A stretch of DNA of 64,000 bases from Arthrobotrys musiformis (GCA_036971715.1 JAVHJL010000003.1:3782001-3846000), one strand, 5' to 3'. Shown: positions 1-11,763, numbered from the stretch's first letter. Translations and numbers: made by a program. The notes: a model not told the origin generated them from the letters alone.

Positions 1-1123
1 CACCCTCCTCCTCATCATCAGATATGTGAACATAAACCGCATCCTCCTCTACCATCTCATTCTCATCCTGTCCTCCCACCCCTTCAAACTCCCCATCCAA
101 CCTCACCGGCATTTTCAAATCATAATACTCCATCCCCGGGAACTCCCCCTCATCGGGGCCCTTATACGCTAAAGTCCACCCCCTCTTATCCTTCCCCTTC
201 TCATTCTTCCTCTCCCCCTTCCTAGCCTCCACATTCGACTTCCTCGCCTCCACATTCGACCGTCGAAACTGCGTCCCATCGTCTTTGGTAAACCACCCAC
301 CTCTCACCTCCCCATCCTTCTCATACAAAGGCCCACTAAGCGGCGGTCTAAACTTCTCATACTTCCCCTCCAAATACTCCCTAATCCACGGAGAAACCGT
401 ATCTTCCGTACCCACCATATCGGGCCTCAAATACCTCTCCATCAGGTCGCGCATGTAGACGTACCCCACCCTCTCAGCCGGTAAATCCAGCTGTTGCAGA
501 AACGTATCCGGCTGGGGGATTTTATGAACGGCGTTGGGGATGAATACCCTCCTATCCGGCGTTTTATACGATGAATCCGTTGATTGCCAGATATACACGC
601 CTGATTCGTGTTTTGGGAGGTTATAGAGTAATCCCCTCGCATCGATCCGTTCCGCTGTAATATTCAGCGGCTGCATGGATCCACGATACCACTCGATCCC
701 AAGTTTCTTAACATCAACCACAAACAATCCCTCCGCCCGCTCACCCAGCAAAACCACAAATGTAGGCGGAGCACTCATAATCGCAGCACCCTTCCTCGTC
801 AGTCGTCCGCAAGAAGGGGTTTTATACGGATAAACCGCCAAAGCCTCGATCGGAGTTTCATCAGGCGGGTTATATATCCCCAACGCCGTAACGGCGTCTT
901 TGTGGTGCGATAAGGCGACTTCGTGACATGATGTCGGGGATGGAGAGCGAGGGTGCAGGTTTGTGCCCGTGAGGAAGTAGTTGAAGGACATGAACCATTC
1001 TGGACCTATCGAGCGGAGGAAGACGGTGAAGTATGCTGTTGTTAGGGGGAGGAGGAGGATGAATGGGGGGTGAGGTATATGCATGGTTTTGTTTCTATCA
1101 GTGAGGTTGGGGATGGTAGACAT
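1..1123 (-). CDS. Hypothetical membrane-anchored protein, 3' end cut by the window edge
   Basis: An open frame runs without a stop from the ATG at 1123 to the left edge, about 374 codons so far. Residues about 17-37 form one hydrophobic segment (PFILLLPLTTAYFTVFL is its core), a signal anchor or single helix. The rest is soluble-looking, with a motif GVYIWQSTDSSY and a region rich in Lys, Arg and Glu that contains a short tandem duplication (RKSNVEAR twice). The visible C-terminal part is very acidic (DENEMVEED, SDDEEEG). I do not recognise the family. An in-frame ATG at 1193 would add 23 residues; I prefer 1123 because it places the hydrophobic stretch close to the N-terminus. Codon choice is even and the frame is open on the minus strand only, which supports a real gene. 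Confidence 0.6.
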   Translation of the reverse strand, partial: MSTIPNLTDRNKTMHIPHPPFILLLPLTTAYFTVFLRSIGPEWFMSFNYFLTGTNLHPRSPSPTSCHEVALSHHKDAVTALGIYNPPDETPIEALAVYPYKTPSCGRLTRKGAAIMSAPPTFVVLLGERAEGLFVVDVKKLGIEWYRGSMQPLNITAERIDARGLLYNLPKHESGVYIWQSTDSSYKTPDRRVFIPNAVHKIPQPDTFLQQLDLPAERVGYVYMRDLMERYLRPDMVGTEDTVSPWIREYLEGKYEKFRPPLSGPLYEKDGEVRGGWFTKDDGTQFRRSNVEARKSNVEARKGERKNEKGKDKRGWTLAYKGPDEGEFPGMEYYDLKMPVRLDGEFEGVGGQDENEMVEEDAVYVHISDDEEEG

Positions 1124-1529
1124 GTGGAAGTATCGTGGGAAACGAGGGGGGTATGGTGTTAGTGAGGGGGAAATACCTCGTCGCACGCCGCATTCGTGGA
1201 AATATCGCATGCTTCTTTCAGGAAACCAGCTCGCAGTCTCGTAACTAAAAATGCAACAAACGGTCGTGTTGTCGCTATCACACAGTAGAAGATATAAAAC
1301 CGTCGTAATGGCCCGGTGTAGTCTCGAGACCCGTCTCAACGGGGGGTAGAAAATATGATATTACAAAAACCCAGCCTTTTGCGATAACAAAAAGCCAGTA
1401 AATGAAGTATACTAAAAAAAGATAACTACCAAACAATAAAAAACCCCCATATACAGAAATTAAAATAAGAAAGTAGCCTTACCCCAATAACATCCAAGTT
1501 TGCTAATACCACCCCCCCAAACCCCACAA
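1124..1529. other. Intergenic stretch between two minus-strand genes
   Basis: This holds the 5' flank of the left gene and the 3' flank of the next one. It is AT-rich around 1350-1470, with A-tracts. No gene is visible. Confidence 0.5.
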
Positions 1530-2225
1530 TCAATACTCATCCTCCTCCTCATCTTCCTCATACCGCTCAGGCTCCACTACCCTCCTCCTCCTCCTATGCC
1601 TCGGCGACAATGGAATCCCCCCGCTCCCATTCCCCTCCCCTCCAAAGCCCGAAACATGCCGGTCGACCACACACCCAGCACTATCCCCCCGCCCACCACA
1701 ACAATCCATAATAAAAGCCTCAGGAACATCATTAAAAAAATCCTCATGCTCCGGCTCCCTGGGATCATTTTCGTCGACATCCCCCCAAACATCATGCTCC
1801 AAATCCGCCTCCCACCGTCCCGGATGATACCTACACGCTTCAACATGATTATCCGCCTCATCATACGAAGCAAAACAAGTAATACATATCAAAATCTGCG
1901 ACTCCGCCTTCCTCTTCCTCGTCGAGTTCGCAGCGGGGAGTTGAGGGGGTTGTTGCAGAAGACGTTTTGTGGCGGTTAGGGTGCTGCATTTTTTGTGATA
2001 ACTCTGCAGGCGGGATTTATTGCGTGGGTCGGAGGAGAGGAGGGCTGAGAGGTAGTTTTGCAGTTCGAGTTTTGTGGAGGTGGTCAAAATTTCTTGGATT
2101 GATGGGGTAGACGGCGGGGTTCTGAGGATCTGTGGGGGGATGATGATGGTCCCCTGTGGTGGTGGGGGGATATGCGATACCGATACTGGCAACGGCAGCA
2201 GCGGCGCGGATGCGTTGGATGCCAT
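1530..2225 (-). CDS. Hypothetical protein with a CHORD-like Cys/His cluster
   Basis: The frame from the ATG at 2225 gives 231 residues; it stays open upstream, but upstream codons look like leader sequence. The N-terminus is Pro-rich, followed by a helical segment (SIQEIL...KLELQNYLSALL) around residues 40-70. Next is a basic patch (STRKRK), then a Cys/His cluster: CITC, then C.YHPG about 20 residues on, then DCCGG, then GC...H. That order (C-x2-C, C-x-YHPG, CC, GC-x3-H) resembles CHORD zinc-binding domains, though the spacing is looser. The tail is Arg-rich, then Glu/Asp-rich. A zinc-binding regulatory or scaffold role is only an inference. The helical segment recurs in the divergent neighbour at 2871. 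An overlapping plus-strand frame at 1500-1979 is treated as a shadow. Confidence 0.6.
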   Translation of the reverse strand: MASNASAPLLPLPVSVSHIPPPPQGTIIIPPQILRTPPSTPSIQEILTTSTKLELQNYLSALLSSDPRNKSRLQSYHKKCSTLTATKRLLQQPPQLPAANSTRKRKAESQILICITCFASYDEADNHVEACRYHPGRWEADLEHDVWGDVDENDPREPEHEDFFNDVPEAFIMDCCGGRGDSAGCVVDRHVSGFGGEGNGSGGIPLSPRHRRRRRVVEPERYEEDEEEDEY

Positions 2226-2870
2226 TCTCGTCAATTCCCCAGACGCGTTTTGGCGTCCGTATAATCTACAACCCTCCCCGCCCGCACCGGTGGCAAATAA
2301 CTTTTGAGAAAAAGGTGATTTAGAAGGGAGGAAAGGCGTTTGATTGCGCGTTTCTGAAACCGTTTGCTTTCTTTGCACACGATTGCGGGATGGGATGCAT
2401 ATGCACATCGATGGTGGGATTGAGGGGGGAGTTTTACCTGCAGTTGGGGCAAACACCGTTGGAATTTAAATCCTCGCATGATTCGTATCCCACAGCCTTA
2501 TTCTTTACAGCTAGGAAAGGTCGGAAAATTAATGGAGTATAAGAGGGGGTTTGTTTCCGCTGTAGCCTAGTGTCTTTTTTAATTATACTTTTTATTTTAT
2601 TTTATTTAATTTTTTTGGAAAAATTGGGCGGATAGATCTCGATCGTGCATATAAAGTTAGCCGGACGGGAGCCTCCCGCTTATACTTCTCCAGCTATATC
2701 TCCACACCCCCCTTCTTCTTCAAATCTACAAATCTCTATTATAAAATAAAAATAAATAAGAGACGACTCCACCTCCTACCAGAGATCTCTATAATTACAT
2801 ACTCAATCTCAAGTAATATTTATATATATAAATATATAAGTAATATATATAACACAAATATCTTACAAAA
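2226..2870. promoter_or_regulatory. Divergent intergenic region between two related small genes
   Basis: This 645-bp spacer separates the 5' ends of the minus-strand gene at 2225 and the plus-strand gene at 2871, so it probably carries both promoters. A TATA-like element (catataaag) lies at about 2649-2657. A long AT-rich run of TATA repeats at about 2818-2850 sits just before the plus-strand ATG. Confidence 0.4.
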
Positions 2871-3524
2871 ATGACAACCCCCCTCCAAAAACTCCTCCCC
2901 CGCGATCCAATCGACGAAATCCTCCGCACAACCTCAGAATCCCACCTCCGCACCCTCCTACGATCCCTCTGCGACTCCTCCCCCGAAATAAAATCAAAAA
3001 CCCAACACCTCCACACCACCATCCTCTCCCGTCCCCCACCCCCTCCTCCAAAGGGTATAAACCTCGACGACGGCACATGGATCGTAATCCCCAATAAATA
3101 CCACCCGAGAAAAAAGAAACTATGGGGTACACCCACTACACCCACCGTATCTACAGCAGTAGGAGGCGGGAGCTGTAGTTATAACCAAACGGGTTTGAAG
3201 AGGAGGTTTAAATTTAATAGAGCGGAGATGGATCCGTACTATAAGCCCTCACCACCATACTCCAGAAACGATATTAAAGACCCACCCGGGATGGAGGAGC
3301 GACTTCCAATAACCCATCCGATCAACGAACGGAATGGTAAGCTAAACCTCCCCTCCCTCAGCGAAACAATGGGCGTAAGCGGGGAGTATAGTCTCGAATT
3401 ACCGCCAATGCTGTGTTTAAACGGTAGGGATGAAGTGGGGGTTACCCGCGAGGATGTGGTAAAGCTGGATGGCGGCGAGGTTAGGAGTGCTACTGGTGAC
3501 GGGGAGGTCGTGTACGTGGGTTGA
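2871..3524 (+). CDS. Hypothetical protein sharing an N-terminal motif with its divergent neighbour
   Basis: Single-exon frame of 217 residues starting MTTPLQKLL, with a consistent C-rich codon bias in its first half. Residues about 13-45 (IDEILRTTS, LRTLLRSL, SPEIKSKTQHL) match in order the helical segment of the protein encoded at 1530-2225. A proline run (six Pro) follows, then GTWIVIPNKYHP and a low-complexity remainder with scattered basic residues. There is no signal peptide or membrane segment. I do not recognise the function. The shared motif suggests that the pair arose by inverted duplication of one ancestral gene, or that both carry the same small interaction module. Confidence 0.6.
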   Translation: MTTPLQKLLPRDPIDEILRTTSESHLRTLLRSLCDSSPEIKSKTQHLHTTILSRPPPPPPKGINLDDGTWIVIPNKYHPRKKKLWGTPTTPTVSTAVGGGSCSYNQTGLKRRFKFNRAEMDPYYKPSPPYSRNDIKDPPGMEERLPITHPINERNGKLNLPSLSETMGVSGEYSLELPPMLCLNGRDEVGVTREDVVKLDGGEVRSATGDGEVVYVG

Positions 3525-4124
3525 TTCCAATCTCACATGGGCGTATACCTGGGTATACAGCTGTTATGATTTGGTTTCGGTAATGTTATTAGATGGGTCT
3601 GGCGTCTTATTATTTCTCTTGTTATTTATCCTTTCTGCTAGATATCCTTACTCCATGATACCTCTCAAAAATATTAATCCAAGTCTTTTCAATCGTGATG
3701 TATATCACGTTCCATATAATACATACTAAAAAGGGCTCCTCTGTGAATTCGAACAATCCCGTCTAATATACTCCCGAGCCCCCACCCCACCATCTACGAT
3801 ACGAAGGGGTATCACACAGCCCATAGGTATCTAACACCGAAATTACAAAACTAACCCTTCTAAAAAATGAATATAGTGAATGAACTTTGCATTTATAATT
3901 ACTTCACAATCAATAGCACCAGCCATTCTTAATAACCCCATCTACTAGCACTAACCCCTTCACAAACAATAATCCAACCCCTAATAACCCCAAGACCACC
4001 ATAACAATAATAATAACCCCCAATCCAATAACCCAATCCCTAATAACGAAAGAAACTAAGTAGCCCCCATAGAACTCATCACCCTCTCCGTCGCCTTCCT
4101 CTCCAGCGTCCTAGCTCGGCCAAC
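3525..4124. other. Convergent intergenic region
   Basis: This lies between the 3' ends of the plus-strand gene at 2871 and the minus-strand protease gene. It is AT-rich, with repeated short AATAACCCC-type strings at about 3920-4040. No gene is visible. Confidence 0.5.
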
Positions 4125-5679
4125 CTAAAGCTCCGCCTGCTTCTCAACCTTCTTATTCCTCCCCAGCAACCTCCCAAAAAACTTCTTCTTCCCCGCACCC
4201 TCCTCAGCATTCAACCCCTCCCCACCCGCAGCCGTCGGCGTCGCCAAATTCTGCTTCTGTTCCGGTCGCGGGACCAGTCCCAGTAGTTTATTCCCCACAT
4301 CAAATATCTACCCAACATTAACCCCATTCATATTCAAAAAAAAAAAAAAAAAAAGGAAAAGGTATACTCACAGCATACACCCCCTTCAAAAACGTATCCC
4401 CCAAAATATCCAACGGCAGGTCTCCTCGACTCTGCACCCCTCCATAAATATACCCATTCCCCGCATCCGCAAACCCCAAATCCTCCTTCTGAATCACAAA
4501 CCCCCTACCCCCAACATCAACCTTCACAACCGGCAACTGCGCCTCCGTCACCGACGCCGGGAAAATGAATCCCTGATAACTACTCGAATACTTCGCCCCG
4601 GGAATCTGCTTGTATATCGCATAACACGCCGCATCATCCAATAACGCCAACGTGGTCCCCGTATCCGCAATCGACACATTCGTCTTCGCCCTCTTCACAA
4701 CCTTCCCATTAACCGTAACCGACGTCGACGAAAACTGCCAAAACCCGCCCGAATTATCGATTTTCGTGTAGTATATCTTATCCGCCGTGATACCGCAGAA
4801 GTCAAGCGTGGGTTGGTGGATGAAACCGAAGGTATAAAAACTCTCCCCGCGGTCCGGTTCGTCAGAATCCCGCCAGCTGCCCAACTTACACGTAAACACC
4901 TCCGCGTCCTTCGGGATGTTTGATTGCTGGATTAGCATGTCCACGGGTGTGAGGACGGGTTCGGGACGGCAGGTGTTGATGTTACTGAATGCCAGTCCTA
5001 ACAGACCTGATCCCTCCCCGTCGATGAAGGATTGCGAGAGGTGGTTTTCTAGTTCTATGGATTGAGATTCTATGGTTAGGCCGCCGAGGGTTAGGATGTC
5101 GGTTACTACCGTCCCGCCGGCGGTTGAGCCGTCGCCGTAGGAGATGTTCCAGGTTGTGCCTGATTGCGGGGTTGATGACGAAGATGCCGTGGCGTCGTAG
5201 ACTTGTTTTTCCGGGTTCGCTTGGATGGTTTTCTTCGGTAGGTTGGTCGACCAGACCTGAATTCCACATCAGTAAAGAAAAAAAAAAGCTAAGAGTAGAG
5301 GGAGGGGTACCCAGCAATCCGCACTCCCCGTATCAAAATCCAACCAAAACCCCTTCGGCGGCGTCCCAATCATAACCTCAGCCAAATACAACGAATCATT
5401 CTGCACATCCTCCGCCTCCACGATCCCCACCTCATTCCCTCCCGGTCCAACCTTCTTCTTAAGTCTGGTAACCACATTAGCTTTCCCCCCGACTCCAGGA
5501 GCAAATCTCCCCTGTTGGGTTAATTGTCGTCCTTGGAAGTATTTACTCTCCTGACTTTCGATGGTGGCGTTGAAGCGGTATTTTCGCATCAGGTGGACGT
5601 AGGATTTTGTGCCGTTGTGGATGTATTTGGGGTTTTTGGAGAGGGGGATTGGGGTTTGGGTTATGTGTGGGTGGGACAT
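4125..5679 (-). CDS. Pepsin-like (A1 family) aspartic protease without an obvious signal peptide
   Basis: Three exons (5679-5311, 5256-4372, 4307-4125) join in frame to 478 residues. Both catalytic motifs are present: DFDTGSAD with the first Asp near residue 116, and IADTGTT with the second Asp near 320. The flap tyrosine sits in ISYGDGS. A pro-segment-like stretch (KSYVHLMRKYRF) precedes the first motif, as in pepsin zymogens. The N-terminus MSHPHITQTPIPLS is not hydrophobic, so either a short upstream signal exon is missed or the enzyme is not secreted in the usual way. The C-terminus after LLGLVPRPE is a 40-residue Lys/Arg-rich extension that pepsins lack. The last intron contains an 18-nt homopolymer. 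The family hydrolyses peptide bonds at acid pH; the substrate is unknown. Confidence 0.85.
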
Positions 5680-8517
5680 TTTTTCTATTTCTTCCCTTTT
5701 GTGTAATTATAGGGTTATATGAGTGAAAGAGGGTGGTGTAGTTTGTCAGTGAGTGGTTATAAAGACCGTCTAGTGATAGTATAAAACGTTTATTGGGTAA
5801 AAAGACCGTATTACTGGTAGAAGCTGAAAGTGGGTAAGTGCATGGGGTTGGAAGATATCCCGGGGGCCGGGGGTATTTTATATTCAGAGTATTTATGGGT
5901 AGATATCACTGTAATCAGCGGCGATGACACCGATTGACAGAATTAAAGAGTGACGTAGATATTTGGACATAAAGTTCAAACTTGGGTTTATAATTACAAC
6001 TATGGTAATAATGCATACTACCGCAGACACAGTAGCATTTGGTTTACGAGATAATACTACCGACTACTACATAGAAAAGCCAAATGGTGCCCGCGGTAAC
6101 AACCTACAAGAACAAATCCATCCGCTGATTCATTGAATATATTCCAATCCATCATCGTGCATACATCAGTGGTGATAATGCAACAGCAGCCGGTGTTGTT
6201 TTGATCAGAATAAGGCTGGCTGACATAAGCAAACGAGGCTGAGCCAAGACACAACCAAGACAGTGTCCCGCCAAGCCCTCAAGCGAGAAAATTCTGATTC
6301 CAGCTAAAATATTTTTTTTTGAGCTTCAAAGGGAAGCTGGTTCCTTTGGTATCTTTCTCCACGGGGTATTATTATCATTATCAAATGATTCCCCGGGTTT
6401 GTGGAGAGCACTCTCCATCAAATTCAATATATTAAATTTTTTTTAAAAAAAAAATAAAAATAGAGTAGGGGAGTAACGTAGCCACCGTCAACAGCTGCCA
6501 CGTCTCTACACCAATAGAAAATAATAAAAAGATGCAAACACATCGACCGGGATGGCAAGCCCGCGAGCTCGGATCTGTGGGACTGCTTGGAGCTCTAAAT
6601 CTGCTGCATTTGCATTGAATATTGCATTGATCGTGGATGTGGGAAAAGGGGGGGTGCAGGAGTTTGCTACAGCTGTCTGGTAGGATGCCGCATTGAGAGC
6701 GGTGCATCCGAGGTGCCTTATTATAGCTCTCGCAAACATCAGCGGGTACCTAACCTAGGTACTCCGTAGATGGTAGACTTATACCAAGTCTACGCACTAG
6801 ATAGTATGTGTAGAGTAATGAGGGATAAATACGTCTACGAGGGGGACACACTGCCCGCCCCCGCGCTCTAATTCGTTGGAATCTACTAGATAAACGAGAA
6901 AAACAGAGGGAGGATGTTCCGACGGCATGTGAATAGTAGGGAAAAGCGTGGGATGGAGTGGGAATTAAGAATTAAGAATTAAGCTATGGGTGGCCACCAT
7001 CGTCCATGTTATGCATCGGAGCGCTCACCGACCGGGGTGTGCATATTTTGGGTGTTTCAACTAGCACCGAGGCTGGCCTCGACATGTCAGAGATATCTGT
7101 TTGCTGCATCGAGCAGCTGGGTCTTGGAGGTAAAAGGAAGGTATTGTGTTTTACAGATCTAGATCCAGTTATCTACGGGTATTAGGCCTCATAGCAAATA
7201 CTCAGATACTTTATATAATGCTGTCGTAAGAGGCCTAGAGGGTGGGGTGTCTGTGTGTATGGGACCTCAACCACGATATATTGCCAAACAGACGGGCTGG
7301 TGAGAATTATGCTCGACTGGAAGAGCGGATCAGTGGCAGCGATTCCGAGGGTAAATCAGACTTTTCTCCAATACCTCTTACCTACTATCTGTGCTCTCCC
7401 AATTACTGCTGTCTACCAGCTGTTGTGTGTCTACCGTAGAGTACACGGATCTTTCTAGTAACTACTTAAGTAGTAGTTAGTAGTCTGTAGAGCAGATCTT
7501 CATATGGTAGACGGACGGACAATCGCCCTCACCACGATACTGACCAGCAGATCTGAGAGAGATTCCATCGCAGTCGGCGGGTTTCTCCCTCAACTAAAAA
7601 AAAAAAAATTTTAGAATTTTTTAGAATTTTTTTCAGTGCGCGAAGGTCGACAGGGATGGCGATAGTAAGCTCCCCCCGGTCCTGTGCTGTCTGTTTGTGT
7701 GTCCTTTGCCTCTGACAGACCTCGTCCGATTGGGCGGACAGGGCTCAATTCCAATCCCTTCAGACCCATTACTGTCCCAGAAGAAGCAAACACTTAGACC
7801 ACCACAATGCATCCCACCTGCATGTCTCGTCCAGCTGGAAAAAAAAAATTAAAAATTTTGGGAGAGAGCGAGAGAGAGCTAGATAAGTGCATATCTTTTT
7901 AGTAGCAGCTATCGGTCAGAACTGGTGTAGTTAGTATTATAGTAGGAAAAAAAAAAAAAAGATTGATAGTGAGGGAGAAAGAGAGTGGATGTGTCTGTGT
8001 GTGTATATATTTCCCACCGCTCCTCCTCCGCCTCTTCTTCCTTCTTCTTCCCTCTTCTTCTTCTCTCTCCAACCAATTCATTTTCCTTCTCTTGCTTCTT
8101 ATTCTCTCGCATAGATTTCTTGTTCGTCGTCGTTTTCTCGTCGATTGATAGATCTTACTATAAGTGTCATTAGACAGAAGATACGCCAGGATACTTATCG
8201 AGCACCCTCTCTCAGGCCCGATAACCAGTATCAGTACCCTCTGCTAACCACTTCTTTCTCTTCTTCCACTATATTACTATTTCTATTATAAACTTCACCG
8301 TCCTCTCGTCCAGGCCGTGATTTCTGCTCTGTTCTTTTTTTTTTGTCTGTAAAAAAAAAGGGTTCCGGTTCTTTGTTGTTCTAGACAGGTTTCGCATCAG
8401 ATAGAATTTTTTTTTTGTCTCTTCCTCACCCCCACCATCAAAAAAACATCAACCTCCCCACCACCTCTCCTTCATCACCACCACCTCTCTTTTAATATTA
8501 CCAGAGAAAGAAAGGAT
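5680..8517. other. Long intergenic region upstream of eEF3
   Basis: No convincing gene. It contains A/T homopolymers, a triplicated octamer (aattaag, 6963-6982), one copy of the dispersed string GGTTTACGAGATA at about 6042-6054, and direct GT/AG-rich stretches. The last 500 bp before the eEF3 start is dominated by pyrimidine tracts. Confidence 0.5.
8010..8510 (+). promoter_or_regulatory. Pyrimidine-rich leader/promoter of eEF3
   Basis: Repeated CTTCTTC/CCTCTTC runs at 8015-8110 and CACCACC/CTTTT runs at 8400-8490 precede the ATG. CT-rich tracts just upstream of the start are typical of highly expressed filamentous-fungal genes, which fits a major translation factor. Confidence 0.45.
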
Positions 8518-11500
8518 ATGGCCCCTGCCGTTGATACCATGGCTTCCTCTTCCTCCGAAAACGCAAAGTCCATCAAGGTCCTCGAGGACCTCCTCCAGAA
8601 ACTCTCCGTTTCAAAGGGCGATGACACCGAGTACGCCGCCAAGAACCTCGCCACCTTTGTCAACGGCCCCATCGAGGAGCACGCTGTCCCTTCAAAGTTC
8701 GTCGACGACTTGAAGAAGAAGTTGAACAACAAGAAGGATGCCGCCGTCCGTGAGCGTGCTCTCGCTGCCATCAAGGCTATTGCCGGCCACACCCTGGCCC
8801 CAGCCATCGAGCCTTACGTCATCGAGCTCCTCGGCCCCGTCCTCGTGGCCGTCGGTGACAAGATGACCTCCGTCAAGAAGCTCGCCCACGAAACCGCTCT
8901 GACCATCATTGAGAACGTTAATCCCAATGCCATCAAGGCCATCCTGCCCATCATCTTCAACTCCATCCAGAATGCCGGCAAGTGGCCCGAGAAGATCACT
9001 GCCCTCGAGTGCATTGACACCCTCACCCGCATCGCCCCCTCCCAGCTCGCCCTGAGAACCCCAGACAGCATCCCTGTCATCTCCGAGGCCATGTGGGAAA
9101 CAAAACCAGAGGTCAAGAAGGCTGCCAGGAAAACAATTGAGAACATCTGCACCCTGATCTGCAACAAGGATATCGATCGTTTCATTCCTGAGCTCATCAA
9201 CTGTATCGCCGCTCCAGAGAACGTCCCCGAGACCGTTCACTTGCTCGGTGCCACCACCTTCGTCCAGGATGTCCTCGCCCCAACCCTCTCCATCATGGTT
9301 CCTCTCCTCGAGCGTGGTCTTGCTGAGCGTGAAACCGCCATCAAGCGTAAATCCGCCGTCATCGTCGACAACATGTGCAAGCTCGTCGAGGACCCCCAGA
9401 TCGTCGCTCCCTTCTTGCCCAAGCTCATGCCTGGCCTCCAGAAGAACTTCGACACCATCGCCGACCCCGAAGCTCGTTCCGTCACCGAACGTGGTCTCGA
9501 CACCCTCAAGCGTGTCGGTGACGTCGGTCCGGACGGTAAGATCCCAGAGGTCTCCACCGCTTCCGAGCCAGCCGTCCTCCTCGAGACCCTCAAGTCGATT
9601 GTCTCTGCCAGCAACCACAGCGAGCTCCTCAACAAGTACCAGCCCGTCCTCTACTACCTCGCCTGCATTGCCGGTACCCTCTACGACGAGAAGACCAACG
9701 AGCAGCTCCTCTGGTTCGAGCACGTCGCCCCTGCCCTCGCCGCTCTCGTCGGTGAGGCTGATGCCAAGTCCATCGTCGACACCTTCCGCAAGCGATCCGC
9801 CCCTGGTATCGCCGAGGCTGAGGAAGGTGAGGCCGATGATGAGGAAGGTGAGGATCTCTGCAACTGTACCTTCAACCTTGCCTACGGTGCCAAGATCCTC
9901 CTCAACCAGACCCATCTCCGTCTCAAGCGTGGTCAACGTTACGGTCTCTGCGGTCCCAACGGTTCCGGCAAGTCCACTCTCATGCGTGCCATCAACCGTG
10001 AGCAGGTCGAGGGTTTCCCACCCAAGTCCGAGGTCAAGACCGTCTTCGTCGAGCACGACCTCGATGCTGCCGACACTGAGGAGACTGTCATTGGCTGGAC
10101 CTTGAAGAAGCTTGCTGAGGCTGGTGTCGACAAGACCCGTGAGGAAGTCGAGAAGACCATGATCGAGTTCGGCTTCCAGCAGGCTTGGTTCGAGAACCCC
10201 ATCACCTCCCTCTCCGGTGGTTGGAAGATGAAGTTGGCTCTTTGCCGTGCCGTCTTCGAGGACCCCGATATCCTCCTCCTCGACGAGCCTACCAACCATT
10301 TGGATCGTGTCAACGTCAAGTGGCTCGAGGACTACCTCTGCAACTCCAAGTGCACTTCCATCATCGTCTCCCACGACTCCGGTTTCCTTGACAACGTCTG
10401 CCAGCACATCATCCACTACGAGCGATTCAAGCTCAAGCGCTACAGAGGTAACCTCAAGGCCTTCGTCGCCCGTGTCCCATCCGCCAAGTCCTACTACGAA
10501 CTCGGAGCCTCCGAGCTCGAGTTCAAGTTCCCCGAGCCCGGTTTCCTCGAGGGTGTCAAGACCAAGGCCAAGGCCATCGTCAAGGTCGACAAGATGGAGT
10601 TCCAGTACCCCGGTACCCCCAAGCCACAGTTGAACGACATCTCCTTCCAGGTCTCCCTCGGCTCCCGTATCGCTGTCATCGGACCCAACGGTGCCGGTAA
10701 ATCCACTCTCATCAACGTCTTGACCGGTGAGTTGATCCCAACCAAGGGTAACATCTACGTCCACGAGAACATCCGTATCGCCTACATCAAACAGCACGCC
10801 TTCGCCCACATCGACAACCACTTGGACAAGACCCCATCCGAGTACATCCAGTGGCGTTTCCAGACCGGTGAGGATCGTGAGACCATGGACCGTGCCAACA
10901 AGCAGATCACCGACGACGACGAGCTGGCCATGAACAAGATCTTCAAGGTCGAGGGCTCCCAACGTCGTGTCATCTCCATCTCCGGTCGTCGCAAGTACAA
11001 GAACTCCTATGAGTACGAGTGCTCTTTCCTCCTCGGTGAGAACGTCGGTATGAAGGGTGAGAAGTGGATCCCCATGTCCACCTCCGACAACGCCTGGATC
11101 CAGCGTTCCGAGCTCATCGCCTCCCACACCAAGATGGTCGCCGACGTCGATCAGAAGATCGCCCTCGAGTCCGGTGCCTTCCGCCCCTTGATCCGAAAGG
11201 AAATCGAAATCCACTGCGGTTTCTTCGGTCTCGACGCCGAGTTGGTCTCCCACTCCCGCATGAAGGGTCTCTCCGGTGGTCAGCGTGTCAAGGTCTGCTT
11301 GGCCGCCGCCACCTGGCAACGACCTCACTTGATCGTTCTCGACGAACCCACCAACTATCTCGACCGTGACTCCCTCGGTGCCCTGTCCAAGGCTCTCAAG
11401 GCCTTCGACGGTGGTGTCGTCATCATCACCCACGCCGAGGAGTTCACCCGTGGTCTCACTGAGGAAGTCTGGGCCGTCGTTGACGGTAAGATGACCCCAT

Positions 11501-11763
11501 CCGGCCACAACTGGGTCCAAGGTCAGGGTAGCGGTCCTCGTATTGAGGAGAAGGAGGCCGGCGACCAGTTCGACGCCCTTGGCAACAAGATCGAGGTCAC
11601 CAAGAAGAAGAAGCTCACCTCCAGCGAGCTCCGAAAGAAGAAGAAGGACCGTATGGCCAGGCGCAAGCGGTAAGTCCCTTAATCTCTAACATTACTTTTT
11701 TTATAAATAAATACTAATATACTGTGTAGTGGTGAGGAGGTCTTCTCTGATGAGGACGACTAG
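8518..11763 (+). CDS. TEF3: Translation elongation factor 3 (eEF3), ribosome-bound ABC ATPase
   Basis: Two exons (8518-11669 and 11730-11763) encode 1061 residues, the usual eEF3 length. eEF3 uses ATP to release the E-site tRNA and help eEF1A deliver aminoacyl-tRNA; it is nearly restricted to fungi. An N-terminal HEAT-repeat block (residues about 40-330) is followed by two ABC domains. ABC1 has GPNGSGKST near 477, LSGGW near 565 and LLLDEPTNHLD near 587. ABC2 has GPNGAGKST near 722, LSGGQ near 918 and LDEPTNYLD near 942, with the chromodomain-type insertion between. The tail is Lys/Arg-rich and ends GEEVFSDEDD, as in orthologs. The 60-nt intron near the 3' end has GTAAGT, a TACTAAT branch site and TAG. 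Codon use is strongly C-ending, consistent with very high expression. A second in-frame ATG lies six codons on; the first has the better context. Confidence 0.98.

Noticed and set aside
1500..1979. 159-codon plus-strand Pro/Leu-rich frame
   Set aside because: It overlaps the 1530-2225 minus-strand gene, whose Cys/His cluster is more convincing.
8692..11520. 942-codon open frame on the minus strand
   Set aside because: It lies wholly inside the eEF3 coding region. Strong C-ending codon bias removes stops from the antisense frame; the translation is repetitive Leu/Gly/Val/Asp with no domain.
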